A DNA stretch of 39,327 nt from an uncultured Alphaproteobacteria bacterium (lineage in GTDB: Bacteria; Pseudomonadota; Alphaproteobacteria; Rhizobiales; Aestuariivirgaceae). Below are positions 8,942-18,099 of the stretch, piece after piece. The notes under the pieces were generated by a model that saw nothing but the letters and a program-made list of their open reading frames with translations, ran no database searches and was not told the origin of the DNA. Both the position numbers and the translations under genes were made by a program. Numbering within the stretch: the stretch's first letter is position 1; every line of letters begins with the position of its first letter. The stretch lies in the NCBI GenBank assembly GCA_937873445.1, contig CALMWF010000023.1, positions 1 through 39,327 of the forward strand, written 5' to 3'.

Positions 8942-9988
8942 ATGAAACTGACCAAATCTCTCATTTTCGCTTCCGCCCTGGCGGCCCTGACGCTCGGCAG
9001 CATGGCGGCCCAGGCCCGCGACCTCACCGTCGTGTCCTGGGGCGGCAACTATCAGGACGCCCAGCGCGAAATCTATTTCAAGCCCTTCTCGGAAAAGCTC
9101 GGCAAGCCGGTGCTGGACGAAAGCTGGGACGGTGGCGTGGGCACGCTGCAGGCCAAGGTGAAGGCCGGTGCGCCCAACTGGGATGCCGTGCAGGTGGAAA
9201 CCGAGGAACTGGCCCTGGGCTGCGCCGATGGCATCTATGAAAAGATCGACTGGGCCAAGCTTGGCGGCAAGGAAAAGTTCATTGACTCGGCTGTGTCCGA
9301 TTGCGGCGTCGGCGCCATCGTCTGGTCCACCGCCATTGCCTTTGACGGCGACAAGCTGAAGGAAGGCCCGCAGAGCTGGGCTGACTTCTGGGACGTCAAG
9401 AAGTTCCCCGGCAAGCGCGGCCTGCGCAAGGGCCCCAAGTATAACCTCGAGTTCGCGCTTCAGGCCGATGGCGTGCCGGCAGCCGATGTCTACAAGGTTC
9501 TGGCCACGCCGGAGGGTGTGGACCGGGCCTTCAAGAAGCTCGACGAGCTGAAGCCCAACATTGTGTGGTGGGAAGCCGGCGCCCAGCCGCTGCAGCTCAT
9601 CTCCTCGGGCGAAGTGGCCATGTCCTCGGCCTATAACGGCCGCATCAGCGGCATCAACCGCACCGAAAAGAAGAACTTCAAGGTGGTCTGGCCGGGCTCC
9701 ATTTATGCGGTGGACAGCTGGGTCATTCTGAAGGGGGCGGAAAACGCCGCCGCCGCCATGGACTTCATCGCCTTCGCCTCGCAGGCCGACAATCAGTCCA
9801 AGCTGCCGGCCAAGATCGCCTATGGTCTGCCCAACAAGGAAGCGGCCGCCATGGTGCCCGCCGAATTCCAGGCCGAACTGCCGACCACGCCCGCCAACAT
9901 GACGGGTTCCATCGCGCTCGACGGCAACTTCTGGATCGACAATTCGGAAGCCCTGACCCAGCGCTTCAACGCCTGGCTCGGCCAGTAA
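8942..9988 (+). CDS. ABC importer periplasmic binding protein, polyamine/opine type (PotD-like)
   Basis: A 348-residue extracytoplasmic solute receptor. The N-terminus is a clear Sec signal peptide (K-rich start, hydrophobic core, likely cleavage AQA|RD at 25/26). The mature protein begins DLTVVSWGGNYQDAQRE, the typical first strand of the spermidine/putrescine binding-protein family (SBP_bac_8 type). AGGAGG lies seven bases before the ATG. It heads a four-gene import operon with an ATPase and two permeases. The ligand is not predictable from sequence: polyamines, opines and other small charged compounds are all bound in this family. The neighbouring HisD-like enzyme hints at an alcohol or sulfonate-type compound. 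Confidence 0.9.
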   Translation: MKLTKSLIFASALAALTLGSMAAQARDLTVVSWGGNYQDAQREIYFKPFSEKLGKPVLDESWDGGVGTLQAKVKAGAPNWDAVQVETEELALGCADGIYEKIDWAKLGGKEKFIDSAVSDCGVGAIVWSTAIAFDGDKLKEGPQSWADFWDVKKFPGKRGLRKGPKYNLEFALQADGVPAADVYKVLATPEGVDRAFKKLDELKPNIVWWEAGAQPLQLISSGEVAMSSAYNGRISGINRTEKKNFKVVWPGSIYAVDSWVILKGAENAAAAMDFIAFASQADNQSKLPAKIAYGLPNKEAAAMVPAEFQAELPTTPANMTGSIALDGNFWIDNSEALTQRFNAWLGQ

Positions 9989-10103
9989 GCGCCACACCAT
10001 TGCGTCACACGGGAGGATCCGTCCTTCCGTGTGGCGCAGTCATAAAGCCGTAGCCGACCAGCTTCTGGTTCTGCATGAAGACTGAAGAGACGGGATTGCG
10101 CCG

Positions 10104-11168
10104 GTGAGTGACCCCTACATTCTGTTCCAGAACGTGAGCAAGTCCTTCGGGCCGCTCACCGTCATCAAGGACCTCGACCTCGCCATCGACAAGGGCGAAT
10201 TCGTGAGCCTGCTTGGCCCCTCCGGCTCCGGCAAGACCACCATTCTGATGATGCTGGCGGGCTTTGAAAACCCCACCAGCGGGGCGGTCATCGTTGGCGG
10301 CCAGCATGTTGAAAAGCTGCCGCCCCACAAGCGCAACATGGGCGTGGTGTTCCAGTCCTATGCGCTGTTTCCCCACATGACCGTGGCCGAGAACGTGGCC
10401 TTTCCACTGAACATGCGCGGCGTGGCCAAACCCGACAGCGCCGCCCGCGTTCAGCGCGCCCTCGATATGGTGCAACTGGGCGCCTACAAGGAGCGCAAGC
10501 CCAGCCAGCTTTCCGGCGGCCAGCAGCAGCGCGTGGCGCTGGCCCGCGCCCTGGTGTTTGAACCTGCCGTGGTGCTGATGGATGAGCCGCTGGGCGCGCT
10601 TGACAAGCAGTTGCGCGAGCAGATGCAGCTTGACATCCGCGACCTCCACAAGCGCCTTGGCCTCACCATCGTGTTCGTCACCCATGACCAGTCGGAAGCG
10701 CTCACCATGTCCGACCGCATTGCCGTGTTCAACCACGGCAAGATCGAGCAGATCGGCAAGCCTTCCGACATCTACGATCATCCAAAGACCCGGTTTGTCG
10801 CCGAATTCATCGGCGAGACCAATCTGGTGGAGGGCACCATCACCAAGGTGGGCAAGGACCGCACCACCATCACCCTGAAACAGGGTGGCAAGCTCGTGGT
10901 GGATACCCGCCCCGGCCTGGAAGCGGGGGCAGCCGCCACCATTTCCATTCGTCCCGAGCGCATTCACTTCGACCGCACCGCCGAGCGCGAGAATGATTTT
11001 CCCGGCACAGTGCTGGACCGCGTCTATCACGGCGACCACATCCGCGTCGTGCTGGAAACCAGGGACCAGCGCTTCATTGTCAAGACCGACCGGCGCATGG
11101 CCGTGCTTGACGAGGGCGACAAGGCCTCCGCCTCCTTCACCGCCAATGCCTGCTGGGTGGTGGGATGA
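10104..11168 (+). CDS. ABC importer ATP-binding protein, PotA type
   Basis: A 354-residue ATPase that powers the importer. Walker A is GPSGSGKT at residues 38-45; the signature LSGGQQQR, Walker [13 protein letters not shown] and switch His in FVTHDQSEA are intact. The C-terminal ~110 residues form a TOBE regulatory domain ([11 protein letters not shown]). The start is GTG at 10104. An 115-base gap separates it from the binding-protein gene, and its stop overlaps the first permease start (ATGA). The length matches PotA/FbpC-type subunits. Confidence 0.93.
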   Translation: MSDPYILFQNVSKSFGPLTVIKDLDLAIDKGEFVSLLGPSGSGKTTILMMLAGFENPTSGAVIVGGQHVEKLPPHKRNMGVVFQSYALFPHMTVAENVAFPLNMRGVAKPDSAARVQRALDMVQLGAYKERKPSQLSGGQQQRVALARALVFEPAVVLMDEPLGALDKQLREQMQLDIRDLHKRLGLTIVFVTHDQSEALTMSDRIAVFNHGKIEQIGKPSDIYDHPKTRFVAEFIGETNLVEGTITKVGKDRTTITLKQGGKLVVDTRPGLEAGAAATISIRPERIHFDRTAERENDFPGTVLDRVYHGDHIRVVLETRDQRFIVKTDRRMAVLDEGDKASASFTANACWVVG

Positions 11169-12349
11169 GGGGCGGCACTCCACTCCGCCGCCACCTCGCG
11201 GCAGCGCTGATGCTGATGCCGCTGGTGGTGTTTCTCGGCCTGTTTTTCGTCTGGCCCATCATCACCATGCTGTCCGAGGCGGTGTCCGATCCGGTGGTGG
11301 TAAAAACCCTGCCGGCCACCACCGAAGCCGCCCGCGCCTGGGACCGGCAGACGCCGGGGGCCGGAGCCCTGGGCCAGGCACTGGTGGATGACATTCGCGC
11401 CACCACTGACGATCAGGCCATGGGCGACGTGGTGCGGCGGCTGAACAGCGCCAAGTCCGGCTTCCGCACCCTGATGATGAAAACCCTGTCGGCGGCGCGC
11501 GGCTCCACCGGTCCGCTTGATCTCACCACCGTTGATGAACGCTGGAAGGACAACGGCTATTGGGAGGCCATCGCGGCGGCGGCCCAGTCGCGCTATACCG
11601 ACCGCAATCTGCTTGCCGCCCTCGACTATGCCCGCAATCCGCAGGGGTCGATTGAGGCGCTGCCGCCCGCGGCTTCCAACAACGCCGACATTTTCAAGCG
11701 CACCTTCGTCATCTCCGGCCTTGTCACGCTCATGTGCATCGCCCTTGGTTATCCCTTTGCCATGCTGGCCGCATCCGTCACCGGCTGGAAGCGCCAATTG
11801 CTGCTGGGGGCGGTGCTGCTGCCGCTGTGGACCTCGCTTCTGGTGCGCACCGCCGCCTGGTTCATCCTGTTGCAGGACCGCGGCATGATCAATTCCACCC
11901 TGCTGGGTCTCGGCATCATTTCCGAGCCGCTGCCGCTGCTGTTCAACCGGCTGGGCGTGGTCATCGCCATGACCCATGTGCTGCTGCCCTTCATGGTGCT
12001 GCCCATCTTCTCGGTGCTCATCGGCATTCCTGGCAACCTCATGCCGGCCGCCCAGTCGCTGGGGGCCAGCAAGCTCAGGGCTTTCTGGCATGTGCTGCTG
12101 CCGCTATCGCTGCGCGGGGTTGCCTCCGGCGCGCTCCTCGTTTTCATGTCGGCCATCGGCTATTACATCACCCCGGCCCTCATCGGCGGCCCAAGGGACC
12201 AGATGATCTCCTCCATCATCGCCTTCTACGCCACCGGCACGGCCAACTGGGGCATGGCGGGCGCCCTGGGCATCATCCTGCTCGCTGCCACTCTGGCCCT
12301 CTATGCGGTCTATCACCGCCTCACCTCTGACCGGGCGCTCAGGGTGTGA
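11165..12349 (+). CDS. ABC importer permease, PotB type, with a large periplasmic insertion
   Basis: A 394-residue membrane permease, about 100 residues longer than typical PotB. TM1 (about 9-37) is followed by a ~135-residue hydrophilic stretch (about 40-175, rich in Ala, Asp, Arg and Thr) before the conserved five-helix permease core begins at FKRTFVISGLVTLMC. The cytoplasmic coupling loop (AAQSLGASKLRAFWHVLLPLSL) is intact, so transport function is expected. The insertion should lie on the periplasmic side, where it could contact the binding protein. Long versions like this occur in some amine/opine-type importers. It overlaps the ATPase gene and the second permease gene closely. Confidence 0.9.
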   Translation: MRGGTPLRRHLAAALMLMPLVVFLGLFFVWPIITMLSEAVSDPVVVKTLPATTEAARAWDRQTPGAGALGQALVDDIRATTDDQAMGDVVRRLNSAKSGFRTLMMKTLSAARGSTGPLDLTTVDERWKDNGYWEAIAAAAQSRYTDRNLLAALDYARNPQGSIEALPPAASNNADIFKRTFVISGLVTLMCIALGYPFAMLAASVTGWKRQLLLGAVLLPLWTSLLVRTAAWFILLQDRGMINSTLLGLGIISEPLPLLFNRLGVVIAMTHVLLPFMVLPIFSVLIGIPGNLMPAAQSLGASKLRAFWHVLLPLSLRGVASGALLVFMSAIGYYITPALIGGPRDQMISSIIAFYATGTANWGMAGALGIILLAATLALYAVYHRLTSDRALRV

Positions 12350-12351
12350 CC

Positions 12352-13143
12352 ATGTTCAAGGCCGCGCGCATCCTCTTCGGCATCATGGTGGTGAGCTTCC
12401 TCATCGCCCCGCTGCTGGTGATCCTGCCGCTGGGCTTCACCGATTCCATCTTCCTGTCCTATCCCATTCCCGGCTTCTCCTGGCGCTGGTTCCATGAGCT
12501 GTTCACCGCCGACGCCTGGCGCCGCTCCATCATCAACAGCCTCATCGTCGGGTCTGGCACCACCATATTGGCCACCGTGCTGGGCACGCTGGCAGCACTT
12601 GGCCTGCGCGACCGGCTGGTGCCCTTCTCCGGCTTCTTCAAGACGGCCTTTCTGTTGCCCATGGTGGTGCCCGCGGTGGTGCTGGGGGTGGGCATGCAGA
12701 TCCTCTTCGTCAAGCTCGGTGTGGCCTACACCTATCCCGGCGTCATCATCGCCCACACCGTGCTTGCCATTCCCTTTGTGGTGGTGAATGTGTCAGCCAG
12801 CCTTGACGGCATTGACCGCCGCATTGAGCGCGCCGCCGCCAGCCTCGGCGCACCGCCCCATGTGGTGTTCCAGAAGGTGACCCTGCCGCTGGCCATTCCC
12901 GGCGTATTGTCGGGGGCGGTTTTTGCCTTTGCCACTTCGCTGGATGAGGTGGTGCTGACCCTGTTCGTGGCTGGCCCCAACCAGCGCACCCTGGCCCGCC
13001 AGATGTTCTCCACCATCCGCGAGAACATCAGCCCGGCCATTGCCTCTGCCGCCTTCCTGTTCATCACCGGCACCATCATCCTGGCGCTGATCACCGTCTA
13101 TGTGCGCAGCCAGACACAGCGTTCGGCCCGGCGCCCCAATTGA
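12352..13143 (+). CDS. ABC importer permease, PotC type
   Basis: A 263-residue permease with six predicted TM helices and the coupling motif RAAASLGAPPHVVFQKVTLPLA. It pairs with the preceding permease to form the membrane channel. I chose ATG 12352 because AGGG lies seven bases upstream; an in-frame GTG at 12346, overlapping the previous stop, would add two residues. The C-terminal end is followed at once by a hairpin shared with the convergent cysK. Confidence 0.91.
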   Translation: MFKAARILFGIMVVSFLIAPLLVILPLGFTDSIFLSYPIPGFSWRWFHELFTADAWRRSIINSLIVGSGTTILATVLGTLAALGLRDRLVPFSGFFKTAFLLPMVVPAVVLGVGMQILFVKLGVAYTYPGVIIAHTVLAIPFVVVNVSASLDGIDRRIERAAASLGAPPHVVFQKVTLPLAIPGVLSGAVFAFATSLDEVVLTLFVAGPNQRTLARQMFSTIRENISPAIASAAFLFITGTIILALITVYVRSQTQRSARRPN

Positions 13144-13170
13144 AAAAGCCCAGGCGCCGGGCCTGGGCTT
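13143..13170 (-). terminator. Rho-independent terminator of cysK
   Basis: A perfect 10-bp stem AAGCCCAGGC/GCCTGGGCTT (13146-13155 and 13161-13170) with a five-base loop. Read on the - strand it is followed by a T-run, which fits termination of cysK. On the + strand it lacks a T-run and may only weakly end the importer operon. Confidence 0.75.
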
Positions 13171-13191
13171 CTCCCTTGCCGTATTGGACGA

Positions 13192-14154
13192 TTACAGCCC
13201 GTCGAACAGCGCCGTGGACAGATAGCGCTCGGCGAAGGACGACACCACGACAACAATGGTCTTGTTGGCATATTCCGGCCGTTTGCCCAGTTCCAGCGCC
13301 GCCGCCACCGCCGCGCCGGAGCTGATGCCGGCCGGAATGCCTTCCCGCCGGGCCATGGCACGCGCCGTGGCAAAGGCGGTTTCATTGCTGATGGTTATCA
13401 CCTCGTCGATCAGGGCGCGGTCGAGAATGGCCGGCACAAAGCCCGCCCCGATGCCCTGAATCTTGTGCGGGCCGGGCTGGCCGCCCGACAGAACCGGCGA
13501 ATCCGCTGGCTCCACCGCCACGATTTTGATCCCCGGCTTGCGCGCCTTCAAAACACTGCCCACGCCGGTGATGGTGCCGCCGGTTCCCACCCCGGCCACC
13601 AAAACGTCAACCGTGCCGTCGGTATCGTTCCAGATTTCCTCCGCCGTGGTGGCCCGGTGAATGGCCGGGTTGGCAGGGTTTTCAAACTGCTGCGGAATGA
13701 TGGCATTGGGATTGGCAGCGCGCAGCTCCTCGGCCTTGGCCACCGCCCCCTTCATGCCCTTGGCGGCCTCCGTCAGCACCAGTTCAGCCCCCAGCAGGGA
13801 CAGCATCTTGCGCCGTTCCATTGACATGGATTCCGGCATGACCAGGGTGAGCTTGATGCCCTTGGCGGCGGCGGCAAAGGCCAGCGCAATGCCGGTGTTG
13901 CCAGAGGTCGGCTCAACCAGCACCGTGTCCGGCCCGATCTTGCCCGCCTTTTCCAGGGCCTCGATCATGGCCAGGCCGATGCGATCCTTCACCGAGGCCA
14001 GGGGATTGAAGAACTCAAGCTTGGCCAAAATCCTGGCCTTGACGCCATGGGTGGCAGCCAGCCGTTCAATATGAACCAGCGGTGTGTCGCCGATGGTTTC
14101 GGTGATCGACTGGTAGATCCGGCCACGGCCGGGCTTCTTGGTTTGGGCGGTCAT
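13192..14154 (-). CDS. cysK: Cysteine synthase A (O-acetylserine sulfhydrylase)
   Basis: A 320-residue PLP enzyme that makes L-cysteine from O-acetylserine and sulfide in the cytoplasm. Motifs seen: the PLP lysine in [11 protein letters not shown], the substrate loop [12 protein letters not shown], the phosphate-binding [10 protein letters not shown] loop, and the C-terminal [18 protein letters not shown] lies eight bases before ATG 14154; a GTG two codons earlier is less likely. Length and motifs fit CysK better than CysM. It is a single gene with its own terminator; the region upstream is divergent to an HWE kinase. Confidence 0.93.
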   Translation of the reverse strand: MTAQTKKPGRGRIYQSITETIGDTPLVHIERLAATHGVKARILAKLEFFNPLASVKDRIGLAMIEALEKAGKIGPDTVLVEPTSGNTGIALAFAAAAKGIKLTLVMPESMSMERRKMLSLLGAELVLTEAAKGMKGAVAKAEELRAANPNAIIPQQFENPANPAIHRATTAEEIWNDTDGTVDVLVAGVGTGGTITGVGSVLKARKPGIKIVAVEPADSPVLSGGQPGPHKIQGIGAGFVPAILDRALIDEVITISNETAFATARAMARREGIPAGISSGAAVAAALELGKRPEYANKTIVVVVSSFAERYLSTALFDGL

Positions 14155-14476
14155 GGGCACTTCCTTCCGCTATGGTGGCACCGGGAGGGACATTCCCGGC
14201 GCGGCCTTCCGTTACGCTTCGGCCGGAGGCACCGGCCCGTTCCTGTCACATAGAGAAGCCACAGCCCCGCCACAGCTTAGAAATCCTCAATCGGCCGGTG
14301 AAGGAAGCTCAAGCCAGGGCCTGGCGAAAAGACCGCGGCCGTGATGGAACCTGCGGCAATTTCTGGCATTATAGCCAAATCTGGCAAGTTTGGGGGCTGC
14401 AATGCGTGGACAGGACGGCAAACGGCATCATCCTGCAACCGTGCTTCGATATGGGGTGACCGGTTCATAAAACAGC
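14155..14476. other. 322-base gap between divergent cysK and HWE kinase genes
   Basis: No gene is supported here. It holds the cysK ribosome site at its left end and, at 14346-14370, a GGAAC-N16-CATT element pointing at the kinase (listed separately). The rest shows no repeat or hairpin of note. Confidence 0.5.
14346..14370 (+). promoter_or_regulatory. Candidate EcfG (sigma-GSR) promoter of the HWE kinase, CATT variant
   Basis: GGAAC (14346-14350), 16 bases, then CATTAT (from 14367). This is the alphaproteobacterial EcfG -35 with a one-base variant of the CGTT -10. The same variant precedes nepR. The leader to the kinase ATG would be about 100 bases. Confidence 0.55.
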
Positions 14477-15706
14477 ATGCGACAGTCCTATTGGAATAAC
14501 CGGCGCCTGTTTGCGGGCGGCGTGCTGCTGAGCGGTGTTGCCGCCCTTGCCACCTATGGCATCGAGCATCAGACCGCCCATGCGGCAATCCCCCATCTGA
14601 CCTGGCTCATCATTCTGGCGCTTGGCCTGATGCTGACCCTGGTGCTCGTCACCTTCCGGGCGGGATCCATGGTGGGCCAGCGCGCCACGACTCTTGGCCG
14701 TGAACTGGCAACCACCGCCACGGAACTGTCCAATGTCCGCCTGATGGAGGAGGCGCTGTTCAACAATGCCGGTGCGGCCATGTGTGAAACCAGCCACGGA
14801 ACCGGCCGATTTATACGCGTCAACGACCGCATGTGCGAGCTGATGGGCTATGGCCGCGACCAGCTTCTGAGCCGTAATTTCGCTGACATCACCCACCCTG
14901 ACGACGTGGCCGTGACCCAGGCCGCCATTACCAGCACAGCGGATCCTGCCAACCCCATCGCCCAGTTTGAGAAGCGCTATGTGCGCAGCGATGGAACGGT
15001 ATTCTGGGCGCTCGTCAACACCCGCATGGTGCGCAACGCCCTGGGTCAGCCCATTTCCTTTGCCACCATCATTGTAGACATTACCGACCGCAAGCAGGCC
15101 GAAGACGTCAAGGCCGCCCTGCTCAGGGAGCTGGCCCACCGGGTGCGCAATACGGTGCAGCTCACCGCAAGCCTGGCCCGCCAGACCGCGCGCAACGCCC
15201 GCTCGGTCAAGGACTATGAACTGAAATTCCAGCGGCGCCTGAGTGCCCTGAAAAACACCCATGACATCCTGTTTGACTCCGACTGGCACAGCGCATCCCT
15301 CAAAGCCCTGTCGCAGCGGGTTCTGGCTCCCTTCATGTCAGGCCAGGGCGACAAGCAGGTGATCACTCTTGACTTGCCCGCTGTGGCCTTGCCGCCGCAG
15401 CACGCCCAGACCTTTGCCATCGCCCTCATGGAACTGGCCGCCAATTCCGCCGCCCATGGGGCTCTTGCCCATGGCGGCACCGTCACCATCACCGCCGACA
15501 TAAAGAGTGGCGCTGCCGGTGAACCCCAGCTTGATTTCCAATGGACGGAACAATCGCCGGTCCGCGTGCAGCGGCCACGGCGCGAAGGCTTTGGCAGTTC
15601 CATTCTGTTCAGCGCATTGCCAAACCAGTTCAGTGGCACCGCCGAAGCACACTGGCCACGCACCGGCCTTGTCTATCACGCCAGTCTGCCGCTCTCCGGC
15701 CTTTGA
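14477..15706 (+). CDS. HWE-type sensor histidine kinase with PAS domain
   Basis: A 409-residue kinase. Two N-terminal TM helices (about 11-28 and 41-60) with almost no periplasmic loop are followed by a PAS domain (about 88-208, ending FATIIVDITDRKQAED). The kinase core has H221 in the ELAHRVRNTVQL box, and RRLSALKNTHDILFDSDWHSASL, the pattern of the HWE family that feeds PhyR in many alphaproteobacteria. The HATPase region shows ELAANSAAHGAL and GFGSSIL. An in-frame TAA lies nine bases before the ATG, so this is the first possible start; the ribosome site is weak. No receiver partner is adjacent. The EcfG-like promoter upstream suggests it belongs to the stress regulon. Confidence 0.87.
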   Translation: MRQSYWNNRRLFAGGVLLSGVAALATYGIEHQTAHAAIPHLTWLIILALGLMLTLVLVTFRAGSMVGQRATTLGRELATTATELSNVRLMEEALFNNAGAAMCETSHGTGRFIRVNDRMCELMGYGRDQLLSRNFADITHPDDVAVTQAAITSTADPANPIAQFEKRYVRSDGTVFWALVNTRMVRNALGQPISFATIIVDITDRKQAEDVKAALLRELAHRVRNTVQLTASLARQTARNARSVKDYELKFQRRLSALKNTHDILFDSDWHSASLKALSQRVLAPFMSGQGDKQVITLDLPAVALPPQHAQTFAIALMELAANSAAHGALAHGGTVTITADIKSGAAGEPQLDFQWTEQSPVRVQRPRREGFGSSILFSALPNQFSGTAEAHWPRTGLVYHASLPLSGL

Positions 15707-15709
15707 CGA

Positions 15710-17509
15710 TCAGTCATTCCGGTCCTGCGACAGGATGACAAAGGAATAGGGCGGGATTGTCACTTGGGCCGCCGCGGGCATGCCGTCATAGGCCTGGGCC
15801 TGGGCCACCAGATCGGCCAGCGGCGCATTGCCGAAGTCACGGCTATAATGATGTGAATCACTGTTGAGCCGCACCCGCCAGCGCCCGGCCACGGGCATGC
15901 CAATCATGTAATTCTCGCGCGTGGCATTGCTGAAATTCATCACCACCACAACATCATCGCCGTGACCATGCTTCTCCCAGCGCTGAAAGGCCAGCATGTT
16001 CATGTCGTCATTGATGTGGTGGACCGTCACAAACTGGCCCATGAGACCCGCTGTGACTCCACCCAGGTTGCGGCGCAGGTGAATGAGATCACGATAGAGC
16101 CGGACGATGCCGGAAAATTCCTCATTCAGATCCCAATCCAGCGGCACATCATCGCGGAACCATTCGCCCTGCAGAAATTCCTGACCCTGAAAGATCATCG
16201 GAATGCCGGGAACCGTGAACACCAGTGCTGCCGCCAGTGTCGACCGTTTCTGCGAAAACCACGACGTGGCATTGCCGGGGTCGATTTCATAGGGCACACG
16301 CGCCCGGCCATTGGCCACCTCATCGTGGCTTTCGCTATAGACCACGCGCCGAAAACCATCATCATTATAACGCTGGGTGATGGCCTGCTGCACCGCCAGC
16401 ATCGACCGCCGCTCATCCGATTGCTCAATCACTGCCGCCCGCACCGGATGAACAAAACTGGCATCCCACTGCGTGTTGAACCCTGCTCCGCCATGCGCCG
16501 TATCCGCCGTCATCCCGGCATAATTGCGCAGGTCCTCGGCAATGGTGATGTGGCGGCCGGGCAGTTTCCGCACTTCGTCATTCACCCACTGCATCAGGCG
16601 CCAGCCGTCGGGAAGGTCATCACCGCCCGCGCCGCCGATGCTGCGGATGTAAAGTGTCATGTCAAGGCGCAGGCCATCGATGTGATAGTCGGAAAGCCAC
16701 ATCAGCGCGTTGTCACGGATGAACTGGCGCACTTCGGGGCGGCCATAGTCAGGCCGGGTTTTGCCCCAGGGGGTTTCCCCGCGATGGTCATTGTAGAAAT
16801 AAATGCCCCCGCCGCCGTTCTCGCTCCAGCCGTCAAACTGCCAGAGATCAAGGTCGGAGGGGCCGAAATGATTGTAAACCACATCAAGAATGACGGCGAT
16901 GCCATGGCAATGGCAGGCCCGCACAAAGCGCTTCAGCGCGTCAGGCCCGCCATAGCTGCTTTCCACGGCGAAAATGTGAGCCGGGTTATAACCCCAGGAC
17001 AGATCACCGGCGAATTCAGCCACCGGCATGATCTGAACTGCATTGATGCCCAGGCGTTTCAAATGGGCAAGCTGGCCTTGTGCATCGTGCAGCGTGCCAG
17101 GACCATCGCCCTCCGGCGCGAAGGAACCCACATGCAGTTCATAGATCACCAGTTCATTGTGCGGCGCCATGTCAAAATCGTCGCCGCGCCAGTCAAAGCA
17201 GTCATGATCGACGACCACACCCTCGCCTGCGGAATGGGTCACGTCCATGGCATAGGGATCAATGCGCTCGCGGCTTTCGCCACCCGGCAAAGACAAGACG
17301 AACCTGTAGCGGGCACCGGCCTTCACCCCCGCCACGTCACCCGCCCAATAGCCATTGCCCTCCTGTGCCAGGGGCGTCTCACGGGGACTTTCATTGTCTC
17401 CCGTGACGCGCACGGTCACAGCCTCGGCATGGGGCGCCCAGACCCGGAAACTGCATCCATGCTCATGCACTTGGGCGCCCATTCCGGGCTTTGGCCCGCT
17501 TCCGTTCAT
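15710..17509 (-). CDS. GH13 alpha-amylase superfamily enzyme, branching-enzyme/TreZ-like
   Basis: A ~599-residue alpha-glucan enzyme. Residues about 12-105 form a CBM48-type N-terminal domain (CSFRVWAPHAEAVTV). The TIM barrel follows with the GH13 regions: DVVYNHFGP, DGLRLDMT (nucleophile D284, counted from the ATG at 17512), ITIAEDL (acid/base E326) and SESHDE (D397). A beta C-terminal domain ends the protein. The order resembles GlgB and malto-oligosyltrehalose trehalohydrolase (TreZ). No treY, treS or glg gene is in the window, so the exact reaction is open. Two adjacent ATGs (17512, 17509) exist; AAGGAG is better spaced for the second. The stop is three bases from the convergent kinase stop. 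Confidence 0.82.
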   Translation of the reverse strand: MNGSGPKPGMGAQVHEHGCSFRVWAPHAEAVTVRVTGDNESPRETPLAQEGNGYWAGDVAGVKAGARYRFVLSLPGGESRERIDPYAMDVTHSAGEGVVVDHDCFDWRGDDFDMAPHNELVIYELHVGSFAPEGDGPGTLHDAQGQLAHLKRLGINAVQIMPVAEFAGDLSWGYNPAHIFAVESSYGGPDALKRFVRACHCHGIAVILDVVYNHFGPSDLDLWQFDGWSENGGGGIYFYNDHRGETPWGKTRPDYGRPEVRQFIRDNALMWLSDYHIDGLRLDMTLYIRSIGGAGGDDLPDGWRLMQWVNDEVRKLPGRHITIAEDLRNYAGMTADTAHGGAGFNTQWDASFVHPVRAAVIEQSDERRSMLAVQQAITQRYNDDGFRRVVYSESHDEVANGRARVPYEIDPGNATSWFSQKRSTLAAALVFTVPGIPMIFQGQEFLQGEWFRDDVPLDWDLNEEFSGIVRLYRDLIHLRRNLGGVTAGLMGQFVTVHHINDDMNMLAFQRWEKHGHGDDVVVVMNFSNATRENYMIGMPVAGRWRVRLNSDSHHYSRDFGNAPLADLVAQAQAYDGMPAAAQVTIPPYSFVILSQDRND

Positions 17510-17563
17510 CATCTCTCCTTGCCCTGCGGGGTTAACACCGCACCCAGCGAATGGCTTTTGCCC

Positions 17564-17902
17564 TCAATCCAGCATTCTGGCACCTGACAGACAAGGGCAA
17601 CCGCCGTATTGCGGGCAATTGCGCCCCTCCGCCTCCTCCAGGATGCCTTCGGGACCTTTGATGAGACCCTCGATGGCCTCGCACCATTTGCCCTCCGGCT
17701 TCTTGCCGATGGAATTTAATACCTGACCCAGCAGTGAAATCTGCTGCTCCGTTTCCGCGAGATGATCGCACAGCGCCTGCTAAAGCCTGCTCTGGCTCAC
17801 CCCCCTGATCACCTTCGGCAGCGCCTTGGTCAGCGCGTTCTCGGCGTACTGCATGTCCTTCAATGTGCTCAAAGCATCGGCAAGCGTCTTCGATTGCTCA
17901 GT
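17564..17902 (-). pseudogene. Decayed DUF892 (YciE/YciF-type ferritin-like) gene
   Basis: The - strand frame from 17902 reads KTLADALSTLKDMQYAENAL and TKALPKV, then reaches a TAG at 17782-17780, and continues HLAETEQQISLLGQVLNSIG, KKPEGKWCEAIEGLIKGPEG. These are the first two helices of the DUF892 stress ferritin-like family, including its KKPxGKxCEAxEGLI stretch. There is no start codon (a TGA lies just upstream), one internal stop, and the second half (helices 3-4 with the remaining metal ligands) is replaced by unrelated residues before a TGA at 17566-17564. About 113 codons remain of a normal ~165. It is a remnant inside the stress island. Confidence 0.8.
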
Positions 17903-17981
17903 TCAGCCGGCTCAATCCTACTTCGCGTTCAGAAGGTGCACATCCTCATTCTGTGAGGCGGACCCACAGCATGGCGGCAGG

Positions 17982-18062
17982 TCATACAAGAATAACCACG
18001 CCCAGAGCGGCAACCCACATGGCGGCCAGCACCAGGTGCATATGATCACGAGCCTTCAGCAT
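17982..18062 (-). CDS. Putative 26-residue hydrophobic mini-protein
   Basis: The frame codes for a short basic head (MLKARDHMH) followed by one hydrophobic helix (LVLAAMWVAALGVVILV), so it could be a single-pass inner-membrane peptide. AGGA lies six bases ahead of the ATG. A GGAAC-N16-CATT element is placed about 38 bases upstream, giving it the parts of an independent transcription unit. The remnant DUF892 gene follows on the same strand. I do not recognise the protein; it is too short to assign by motif. An alternative is that the promoter once served the now broken ferritin-like gene and this frame is incidental. Confidence 0.45.
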   Translation of the reverse strand: MLKARDHMHLVLAAMWVAALGVVILV

Positions 18063-18099
18063 GACTTGTCCTGTGTCAAAGCAGTGAAACCATAGTGTC

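Noticed and set aside
14364-14402. TGGCA...TGC arrangement resembling a sigma-54 promoter upstream of the HWE kinase
   Set aside because: The GG and GC doublets are 16 bases apart, not the 12 (between -24 and -12) that sigma-54 needs.
15962-17587. 541-codon open frame on the + strand opposite the GH13 gene
   Set aside because: The - strand frame carries all GH13 catalytic motifs; the + strand product has no recognisable domain.
17532-17771. 79-codon - strand frame inside the 17.5-kb gap
   Set aside because: It is in a different frame from the DUF892 remnant, which has clear family similarity; this product is Gly/Arg-rich noise.
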